Assembly (NCBI RefSeq): GCF_010183535.1
Contig: NC_071333.1
Coordinates: 19,218,587 to 19,282,586 of the forward strand
Length of the DNA: 64,000 nucleotides
Direction of reading: 5' to 3'
Source: Caenorhabditis remanei
Taxonomy: Eukaryota > Nematoda > Chromadorea > Rhabditida > Rhabditidae
Shown here one piece after another: positions 35,247 to 43,533 of this stretch. Numbering within the stretch: position 1 is the first letter of the stretch; each line of letters begins with the position of its first letter. The position numbers and the translations under genes are program-made. Under the pieces are notes generated by a model, which was not told the origin of the DNA, did not search any database, and saw only the letters and a list, made by a program, of their open reading frames with translations.

Positions 35247-36033
35247 TTATAAGGCCGCAAAATTAGTTGGGAGAGGAAATCCGTCGAGTTTCATGAATAA
35301 CCTATCAAACGGACATCGAATGTGTCCATCAACACAGAGTTCCTTGATGCAGGCCATGCACGCTGTATGTCCACAAGCTGAAAATAAAAGAATGTTTGAA
35401 GCCATTTGTAACGAAAACGTCTCAGCTTATAAACACCTGAAAAAACTTACGCAGGATCTTTGGCGATTTCTCATCTTTAGCAACATTCTTGAAACCCTTC
35501 TGGCATCTCTCGCATACAATCTCTGCAACGATTTCATCAGCCTCTGTCGTCAAATCCGTGCTTTTCATTTTCTGCTTGAGGTCATTTATTCTTTCAGCGT
35601 AAATCTGTGAAATCTTCTCCTCGTTTTGCAACACATCTTCTTTATCAGCGATATCCGTTTCTCGAGCCTTTTCTACCAACTTCATAAAACTCTCATGTTC
35701 CTTCTCTTCTAGTTTCATTCTTTCATTCTCCTTCTTCATTTCTCTTATTTCTGCTTCAACATCTCGTAAAGTAATCTGCAATTGTTCTTCGTGGTGATCA
35801 GCATCCTTTTCATGGCGAATTGTTTCTCGCTTCAATCGTCGCACTTCTTTTGCAAAGTATTCTTCCATCTTTCGACGTTCATCTTCGAGTTGTTTCAGTT
35901 CGCTTCTCAGTGTCTCAACTTCATCCGTTTTTGACGGTTGTTGCGGTTGCTGAACTTTTCTTTTCTTGGACATTGGTTGGGACGTTGAATTGTCTCCTGA
36001 CCGTTTCGCGACAATCGCCTTGTTGCGGACCAT
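35247..36033 (-). CDS. Coiled-coil RING-finger protein A (left copy)
   Basis: Exons 35451-36033 and 35247-35377 give 237 residues. The N-terminus has a nuclear-localisation-type cluster (MSKKRKVQQPQQPSK). Residues about 38-165 are a long, highly charged coiled coil (heptads such as LRSELKQLEDERRKMEEYF). The C-terminus is a RING: CERC, then PCGHTACMACIKELC, then CPFD, with Asp at the eighth zinc-ligand position instead of Cys. Coiled-coil RING proteins are usually ubiquitin E3 ligases; substrate unknown. The ATG follows a TTACAG acceptor and 5' leader, as for trans-spliced genes. It is transcribed divergently from RING gene B. The mirrored copy differs by Ala/Thr at residue 6 (MVRNKAIV versus MVRNKTIV). 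Confidence 0.88.
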
Positions 36034-36513
36034 ACTTGCTGGTAGAGTCTGTAAAAAAGAGAGATGGAAAATATTGTATGTAAAATAATGTGTTAGAAAT
36101 ATCAATATGAGAGAAAACACTATCGGAACGAAAAGTAGAGGGCGAGAGGAAAATCGATAGAAAATCAATCGTGCAGAGGATTATAAGAAGTGGTTTGCAG
36201 TGACCCTGTTCTACGATGAGTTATGGTCTCCATAGATACAACCCCCGTTTGGACAGATGCGTGCGTTACGTTTCGCTGCGTTTCGTTGCGAGACCCAAAC
36301 GTTCCATTGATTTTGGAACCCTATGCAAACGGTCATTTTTCCTACCGATGCATCTCCTGGAGTGTTGGCCACATTTCAATTTCTATGTGCGCATTGTTTT
36401 TCAAACCCTATATTGGAACTCTGGAACTGTTTTTTCCTAGTCTTTCTCTTTCTTTGTTTCTTACATCAAAAGTAATATTAAATTGAACTTTTAAGGAAAA
36501 CAAAGTTATTGAT
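36034..36513. promoter_or_regulatory. Shared divergent promoter region of the RING pair (left)
   Basis: The two RING genes are divergent, with ATGs 480 bases apart, so both promoters must lie here. The central part is unusually GC-rich for this locus and contains GTTACGTTTCGCTGCG and a following CGTTTCGTTGCGAG repeat. The arm copy at 48,349-48,828 is almost identical. No TATA box is certain. Confidence 0.5.
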
Positions 36514-37163
36514 ATGTCTGCTGCGAGAACCAACACAACAATTGCTGCTTTGAAGGCAAAGATTGAAAAAACCAGAAAAACCATCGAACTAAGAAAATCG
36601 TACTTGGAGCCATTAGAAAAAGAGCACGAAGAAGCCAAGCTTCGAGTTAACAAAGCAATCGAAGACAAAAAGAGGATCTTAAAGAACCATGCGGCTCGTA
36701 TGAGAGGAATGAAAAACAGCAAGAAGAACTTTCAAAAACAACTTCAAAATAAACGACAAAATGGAACAACTACTCAGAATAAAAAGTTCCACGCTCAGAT
36801 TGAGGCAAAAAGAAAGGAAATCAGGGAGCAACGAAAGGAGTTTCTGAAGTTGAAAGCAAAATCACAAGCGGGAATTGTGCAGGCAAACAGAGACGCTTTG
36901 TCGTGCGGAATCTGTCTTGAAAACTACGACACCGACGAGAAGTTTCCAAAGGTTCTTGGTAAGTTTGGTCACGGTCACGAAGCAGTGGTCGGAACAAATA
37001 CGGGTTTTCCAATAAGAATTTTTCAGATTGCGGGCACACCATCTGCCTTGTGTGTTTGGATAGTTTGGAGAAGTCTAATGGTTATCTTGTGTCCTGTCCC
37101 TTCTGTCGCGAGAAGTGTTCTACCAGAAATTGCCCAACAAACCTTTTTACGTTGAACAAGTGA
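36514..37163 (+). CDS. Coiled-coil RING-finger protein B (left copy)
   Basis: Exons 36514-36958 and 37027-37163 give 193 residues. Residues 10-125 form a basic coiled coil (LKAKIEKTRKTIELRKSYLE onwards). The C-terminal C3HC4 RING reads CGICLENYD, then DCGHTICLVCLDSLEK, then CPFC. It is an expected E3 ubiquitin ligase related to RING protein A in layout but with a canonical last ligand. The mirrored copy at 47.7-48.3 kb differs at several residues (K/E, I/S, T/N, F/L), mostly in a short patch around the intron. Confidence 0.88.
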
Positions 37164-38842
37164 TTTTATGTTGAACACGTTTTTATTATCTTCTATTTTT
37201 TTATTGTTTCAAATCTGTTTAAAAATAAATGTTAAGATGTGTGTTTTTTGTCTTGGACTTTATGCAATCCGCAGAGTATCCCACAAAATTACTTATTGGA
37301 ACACACAAACAGGACTCCGATCTGGGTGACTTTCTATTTAGTGAGAGGAGAGTAGGTCTTCTGGTTTACAATCTCACTTCATCTACCGGCCTAGTCTCAC
37401 TAGACTCTCATCTCCTAATAGCATCCCTAACAGGTCGACAGCCTCAAATAAACTAATAATGTTGTTTTAATGAATTGATAACTCTGTATTGGTACGACTC
37501 ACATACCGTAAAAATTGTATTTGAGATGCCCCTCTAATAACTATTAAAATCAATAAATTTCAGGAACTCGTTGGGTACCGAGGTCGGGCGAATTTGTCCA
37601 CAGAAAATAGAGGTGCACCTTCTATTTGAAGTGCGCTTCTGATAGAGTCGCCCTCCAACGAATCCTTTGAACAATACAGGTGCATGCATCTTAAATACAG
37701 TTTTTACGGTATATCCAACGGGAGATGGTTGGAGTTTAAGATGTCATTTACATGGAATTGCGATACCAAAAGCTAGTGAACTGACAATAGCTATTTCGCG
37801 AACCAGGCAGTCGAATAGGCAGTAAAGATACCCATGTAACGAATCCATATTGAAGTTTGGCATTTCTAAAATCAACACTCAGTTTTAGGGATAGGTAACA
37901 ACAGTATGAATGAAAGGAAATCGAGACGAATGAGTTAGAAAATGAAAGAGCTGCATACAAAATGAAAAATAAATGAATGAAAACGCATGTCCACTCTAGG
38001 TCGATAGGCGGGACGTTTTGTTTTACCAATAGTGACACACATATTATTCAATGTAGTATAAGGCGGAGACAAAACATTCTCATCTATTGCGAAATGACAA
38101 GGTTGTGGAGTGGTGCGACGTTTCACTATTTCTGAGTCAGAAATTATTGAGATATGCGATATTTGGTTAACGTTCTGGAACCGTTCAATCCATGAAACTG
38201 GATATGTTCTATTTTTGCAAAACCAGACCGCTAGACATTGTGAAAATTGAGCAAACCTGATGTTGAATTGACTATCATTGTGAATTCACATTTAGAATCG
38301 ATTCTCAGAAACAAACTTTCTAAGAAATTTTTGTTGAAATAGTTAATTTGGCTGAAGGCGGTGGGTCGCCTCTCTTAGTCTTCGAAAGAGTAAAGACAAA
38401 AGAGAAGTGGAAAAAACGACGGCCAAAGAAGAATTCCGAGAAATACTGGAAACAAGTGCGTGGGGAGTAAAAACATGGCGGGAGGATGGTGATTGGAAGG
38501 TGAGAGCTACTAAGCAGTTCCAAAAGGGATCTTGCCTGCGACCTTATCCATGACTCTTGATGACTCATAACTCTGTTGGCGTGACTTTCTAGTTTTTTCT
38601 TGCAGATTCGTATTCCACAAAGTCTGAAAAATGAACTAAAAAGCAAAATGTATTTCACAAATATCAATTTATTTAATAAAATTGTTTAACAGAAAGTGAA
38701 AGCTAAAAAGATAAATCATAAAAACTTTTACGTGAACAATATCATGACAAAGTATTATATTAATTTCGAAGTCAGAAATCTGAACAGGAATGTTTCTTCG
38801 TTGGAACTCGTTGACGTGTAATTTCCTTATTCTCATTGATCA
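37164..38842. other. Spacer between RING B and CBP-like genes (left)
   Basis: Downstream regions of both convergent genes. It contains the MITE at 37,503-37,712. An open frame of 115 codons at 38,320-38,667 (minus) is present identically in both arms but shows no domain, and its conservation follows from arm identity; not called. Confidence 0.5.
37503..37712. mobile_element. MITE with ATACCGTAAAA termini (left copy)
   Basis: The left end ATACCGTAAAAATTGTATTT pairs with the right end AAATACAGTTTTTACGGTAT; about 27 paired bases in all. Length about 210, non-coding. The mirrored copy is at 47,150-47,359. Confidence 0.85.
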
Positions 38843-41327
38843 TTAGGCAGTATCTTCAAATAGCTCAATTGTGTTATTGAGAGCTTCAATTGTTTTGATT
38901 GTCGCAAACTGCGCGTTTCGACGAGTATCAAACGATAGCTTATTCTGAAACTGGAAATTGATCCAGTCTTCCTTAGACACGGCTAAACTGCATTCGATCT
39001 CTTCATCCACATTGGTAATATTGATTTCTCCATTGAATGGATCCGCACACAAATTGATATAGAAAAGAGCACCATCCCTATCTTCCGCTTTCTTCACCAG
39101 ATGACTTTTAAACTCCTTGAACGTCACTTTTTTTCCGTCCATCGACCCAATATACTCCTCCATACAGTCCATAAAAAAGTCGGAAAACTGCAGAACTTCA
39201 TATAGTTTTGAAAAACTTTTTGCCTTTTTGAAATTGTATTCGATTCGATAGAATCGATTTCCTTCTTCCAACATCTTCTTGTAGAATCCTTCAAGCTGTT
39301 CTTGTGTGCACCAGTGTTGGTTTTCTGGGCGCTCATTGAAAAAGAATTCAACTCCTTTTTTTGGTGCATCCGCCCAAACATGAGCCATCTGATAGCCACA
39401 ATTTTCGGCATAACTCAAATAAGCATTCAGAACTTTTCGATAGACGACACTTCTCTTCTTGGGGTCATCCAACTCCAGATGCTGCACAGAGTCAAGATAG
39501 TAAAGCACTATCCAGCCTGACTCGTACTCTTTGACAGAGAAAGAAAGAAAATTCACATAAACCGCTCCTTGTTTTTGGTATACCACAATTTTGCGCTCCT
39601 TGCATTGGACTTGTTGTGGCAACGGAAGCTTTGATTTTTCCAAGAACGATTTCATTTTTTTTCCAATTGGTGCCAGTGCTGTCACATTTCTGACAATTCT
39701 AACCTTCAACAATTTGATGAAATTCAATTGGCTCAATGCTTCTTCCACAAAGTTGGTCAGCATGTTGGTCGGCAACTTGTCAAAATCGAAAATTGGTTTT
39801 ACGTTGCATTTGCACATTATAGAATCCTCCTGTAGCGCTTTGCATGGTTCATGAGTAAAATTGCGACAAGCATTGCATTCGATGAGGGGCTCCGCAATTG
39901 ATACATTACAACATTCTTCAAATCGATTTTTGTGAACTTCTTTCTCCTCGGACAGCGTCAGGTACGTAGCTGCCATGCAATCGGCATCAAAACATGTGAC
40001 GCAATAACAGTACTCTTCACCGTCCTCCTCTTTGTAACCGTAATAGGATTCATTTGCTTTTATACCATCGCAATTTCCTCCTTCACAACTCATCGTGGTG
40101 GCTTTGTATTCTTGAAGTTTTCCGCAGCATAATCCAAGATTCCGCAGTTTTCTCGTCACTTTGGCGTAAATCTATAAAAAATAATAAGTTTTTGAATCAT
40201 AGAAATAATTGACAAACCTCTTCAGTTTTCCTCCCTCTGTTCACCTTTAGTAACTCTAGGAAAAATTTATGAACTTTTTCATAGAGTTCGTTCAAAGTTT
40301 TGATGTTGGACAATTCGTCTTGCTGATCCTGAGGGAGTCTTGCCAAAGATTTTGTCTTCGGGGCCATTTGCGAAACTTTGTCAACAATCGCATTCTTCAA
40401 ATCTACAAGTTCCAGACGGGGGGTCTCGGCAGTTGTGTTGTTCACTTGTGAAACGTGAGTATTGGAGGTGGATGGTTCAGAATTGGGGGTAGACTGCTCT
40501 TTCCTGGATGTCATTCTTCTTTTTGGACTATTCTTCTTTCCATCATTTTTCCGTTTTCGATCCTGTTTTGTCTTGTTCTTATTCCCACGCAAGCTTTTGG
40601 CATCACAATTATCTGGTGTAACCAGTGGGTTTTGCATCTCATTGGGTACAACAGCTTCGGTAATCTCTCCATTATTTTGTTCTCCACTATCTTCGATTTC
40701 CATGACTTCGGCAGGCGCAAGAGCTTGTTGATTGGCATCTTGAATGACAGGATCCAAAACAGCGGCAAGTGGAAGATGTGCAACCTCCATATTTCTAACC
40801 AGTACATCTTCAACCGGCTCATCACCAAGCGGAGCGTCTTCAATCGGTACATCTGGACCTGGCAGATCAGCAATTGGAACTGCTGGATCTGGATGAGCAA
40901 CAAACTCAGGCTCGTCAAATGCGTCTGCTTCAAAATGTTGTTCGACTGGATGTGGCTGCGGTTGATGCTTCTTCTTCTTTGGCTCATTTCTGGCATCCCT
41001 TACAACTGGTGGATCCATTGGATTTTGGTTCTCATTGGGAGCAGCTGCGTTTACTCCTTCATCATCTGGTTCTTCATTACCATTGAGCACCAAAGCTTCA
41101 GCAGCATGTTCGTGGATTTCTGGTGCATCTTGAATTACCAGGACCGGAGCTGCGGCAAGTGGAAGAGCTGGAACCTCCACATTTTCAGCAGGCACGACTC
41201 CAACTGGCACATCTGGAACTGGGTCGTCAGCAACTGGCACTTCTGGATTTGGAAGGGGGTGCAACACAGGTTCGTCGAATTGGTCTCTTTCGAAGTTCCT
41301 ATCGACAGGATGTCTTATTGGTGAGAT
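38843..41327 (-). CDS. CBP/p300-type lysine acetyltransferase, reduced paralogue (left copy)
   Basis: Two large exons (40218-41327 and 38843-40171) give 812 residues; the 5' exon with the start codon is not found. N-terminal half: two Pro/Val/Glu-rich repeats of about 115 residues. Then a remnant aligning with the C-terminal half of a bromodomain (ELYEKVHKFFLELLKVNRGR), cysteine-rich PHD/RING-like sequence from LGLCCGKLQEY to about residue 500, and the KAT11 acetyltransferase domain to about residue 770. Matching p300 landmarks are YLDSV (Asp/Ser), the HVWADAP Trp and FYKKML (Tyr); p300 Cys1438 is Asp here. ZZ, TAZ2 and KIX are absent. Family role: acetylates histones using acetyl-CoA. This copy ends one codon earlier than its mirror (DTA, stop). 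Confidence 0.88.
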
Positions 41328-41476
41328 CTGAAAAAATTTAAATAGATTATCAGTGTTTTCTCATCTTGCAGACTTTAGAGAATGCGTCGTCATTTTCTAC
41401 TCTGTCTCCTTTCTCAAAAAAGCGTATGACGGAGAAGACAACAGTGAAAAGGCAGAAACAAAATCAATCAGCGTGT

Positions 41477-41571
<95 letters not shown>

Positions 41572-41988
41572 CCAATAGTCACCAATTACACGTTCGCTGG
41601 TCGATAAAATATAGTGTGACCCGGACCGCTATGGACAACCGCTACGCACAACCGCTACGCACAACCGCTCGCAAGGCGAGAGAGTGTACAAAAGGAGGAG
41701 GATGTGTGTCTGGCTGCGGTTGGCGGGCCCTCCATATTTTGGGTATTTATGTGAGAAACTTGGATTGTGCATTACCCTGTCAAACGTAAACTGGTCACGA
41801 CAACCACACTTCCTGAAACGACTCCACAGCACTATAGTGGTACGAAAACGGACGGATCTGGAAAGGAATGAAACAATGTGCGGAGCATGAAAACAAATGG
41901 AAATGGAAATGCATCAGTTGCAGTGCCCCCCGGTTCTGTGAATCGAAATAGAGATGTTTCATTTCAAATTTGGTTTATTAAATGAATT
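41328..41988. promoter_or_regulatory. Upstream region of the CBP-like gene (left), with GA tract
   Basis: It holds an 87-base GA microsatellite (41,482-41,568), and at 41,620-41,680 three copies of ACAACCGCTACGC-like units. The missing first exon of the CBP-like gene should lie here; the mirror is 42,903-43,533. No certain start codon was found. Confidence 0.5.
41482..41568. repeat. GA dinucleotide microsatellite (left)
   Basis: A pure (GA)n tract of about 87 bases. The mirrored CT tract at 43,323-43,380 is about 30 bases shorter, the largest length difference between the two arms. Confidence 0.97.
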
Positions 41989-42060
41989 TTACTGAGATGA
42001 GCTGCCAATTTCATTACCATTAGATTATCCACGCTGTTGATCTGTAGTGTTGCTGTCGGT
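41989..42060 (-). pseudogene. Decayed copy of the ADSNT-type terminal exon (left)
   Basis: This is the mirror of 42,831-42,902. After an ATTTCAG acceptor it encodes TDSNTTDQQRG and then a stop, against ADSNTPAEQPGPSNG in the intact exon at 56,814-56,894. Stop codons and several substitutions mark it as a relic. The flanking intron is also recognisable. Confidence 0.7.
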
Positions 42061-42255
42061 CTGAAATTTCATACCAATTTTGAAATTTTTCAAATGTCTT
42101 TTTAATGAAGCAACCACGGAAAAACATCATCCAACTACAGAAAAGAAGCATCCTTCAATTTTACATTTCACTATCAATCAAGGAAAAAAACGAATCACAT
42201 TTAATTATAATTTATTAGAGTCCGGCAAGCCCAATTACTGACACGGGGGAAAACT

Positions 42256-42635
42256 GGAGGGACCAACCACTCTTCACCCCGCAAACACCGTGACGACATA
42301 TTGCGTACCTTCCCAGAGTCCGTTTGTATAGACCTCACACAGGGTCCCATCACACACACAATATAAGGCTACCTCATTCTTCGCTCCGCTCTCAAGTAGG
42401 ATTCTCATCTTCTCACTTGGATTCTTATCCTCTAACGTAAGTCAACCATTATTAAGATGAATTCTTGAATTTTCTTTTAGGATGGACACCGTATTTGCTC
42501 CCGGAACACTTGCCAACGGACGATTCCGAGTGATGGATATGTTCCATGCTAAAGAGACGCAGGTCTACAATGTAAAAGACACGCAGCAAGGAGATCTTGA
42601 ATGTATCCTGAAACTGTACAAAAGAGAAATATTTG
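42256..42635 (+). repeat. Palindrome 1 spacer: inserted kinase-gene fragment
   Basis: The 380 bases are the reverse complement of 53,635-54,014, i.e. promoter, 5' UTR intron and start of kinase exon 1 plus 13 bases of the palindrome 2 spacer. One substitution was noticed (CAAGTAGG versus CAAGTCGG). Because the match runs into the unique spacer of palindrome 2, the source was the left-arm copy. The junctions have only one or two bases of microhomology. Confidence 0.93.
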
Positions 42636-42676
42636 AGTTTTCCCCCGTGTCAGTAATTGGGCTTGCCGGACTCTAA
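42482..42676 (+). pseudogene. Truncated CK1-like kinase start
   Basis: It reads MDTVFAPGTLANGRF as in the intact kinases, to YKREIF, and then runs into unrelated arm sequence and stops after 14 more codons. Promoter (TATAAGG at 42,362) and 5' UTR intron are present, so it might be transcribed, but the protein would be only the first part of the N-lobe. Confidence 0.9.
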
Positions 42677-42830
42677 TAAATTTTAATTAAATGTGATTCG
42701 TTTTTTTCCTTGATTGATAGTGAAATGTAAAATTGAAGGATGCTTCTTTTCTGTAGTTGGATGATGTTTTTCCGTGGTTGCTTCATTAAAAAGACATTTG
42801 AAAAATTTCAAAATTGGTATGAAATTTCAG

Positions 42831-42902
42831 ACCGACAGCAACACTACAGATCAACAGCGTGGATAATCTAATGGTAATGAAATTGGCAGCTCATCTCAGT
42901 AA
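42831..42902 (+). pseudogene. Decayed copy of the ADSNT-type terminal exon (right)
   Basis: Acceptor AATTTCAG, then TDSNTTDQQRG, stop at 42,864-42,866, then SNGNEIGSSSQ and a second stop. It is homologous to the intact exon at 56,814-56,894, and its upstream intron (CAAATGTCTTTTTAAT in complement) is recognisable too. It lies next to the palindrome 1 centre and shows that the CBP-like cassette already neighboured a relative of this gene. Confidence 0.7.
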
Positions 42903-43319
42903 AATTCATTTAATAAACCAAATTTGAAATGAAACATCTCTATTTCGATTCACAGAACCGGGGGGCACTGCAACTGATGCATTTCCATTTCCATTTGTTT
43001 TCATGCTCCGCACATTGTTTCATTCCTTTCCAGATCCGTCCGTTTTCGTACCACTATAGTGCTGTGGAGTCGTTTCAGGAAGTGTGGTTGTCGTGACCAG
43101 TTTACGTTTGACAGGGTAATGCACAATCCAAGTTTCTCACATAAATACCCAAAATATGGAGGGCCCGCCAACCGCAGCCAGACACACATCCTCCTCCTTT
43201 TGTACACTCTCTCGCCTTGCGAGCGGTTGTGCGTAGCGGTTGTGCGTAGCGGTTGTCCATAGCGGTCCGGGTCACACTATATTTTATCGACCAGCGAACG
43301 TGTAATTGGTGACTATTGG

Positions 43320-43384
<65 letters not shown>

Positions 43385-43533
43385 ACACGCTGATTGATTT
43401 TGTTTCTGCCTTTTCACTGTTGTCTTCTCCGTCATACGCTTTTTTGAGAAAGGAGACAGAGTAGAAAATGACGACGCATTCTCTAAAGTCTGCAAGATGA
43501 GAAAACACTGATAATCTACTTAAATTTTTTCAG
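42903..43533. promoter_or_regulatory. Upstream region of the CBP-like gene (right), with CT tract
   Basis: It contains GCGGTTGTGCGTAGCGG repeats (43,222-43,265) and a CT microsatellite at 43,323-43,380. About 37 bases at 43,204-43,240 resemble 54,030-54,066 in the palindrome 2 spacer. The missing first coding exon should lie here; no candidate ATG joins the exon at 43,534 in phase. Confidence 0.5.

Larger units (their letters stand above)
33775..42255 (+). repeat. Palindrome 1, left arm (8.48 kb)
   Basis: This is the reverse complement of 42,636-51,085 over its whole length. Paired positions sum to about 84,860-84,862 across most of the arm and to 84,891 near the centre. The change is explained by a GA tract 30 bases longer in this arm and a one-base intron indel. 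Differences are sparse but clustered in coding sequence. The arm carries one RING gene (minus), a second RING gene (plus), a CBP-like gene (minus), a MITE and a tRNA-like element. Confidence 0.97.

Noticed and set aside
38320..38667. 115-codon frame conserved in both arms (also 46,195-46,542)
   Set aside because: Conservation follows from the recent inverted duplication. The sequence has no domain, poor codon regularity and lies in the 3' flank of the CBP-like gene.
40455..41324. Open frame of 289 codons opposite the CBP-like gene (also 43,639-44,406)
   Set aside because: It is the antisense shadow of the Pro/Val/Glu-rich repeats, with Trp/Ile-rich low-complexity translation and no splice logic.
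41397..41607. Arg-Glu or Leu-Ser dipeptide repeat proteins over the GA tract
   Set aside because: Translation of a simple GA/CT microsatellite in several frames; length differs between the arms.
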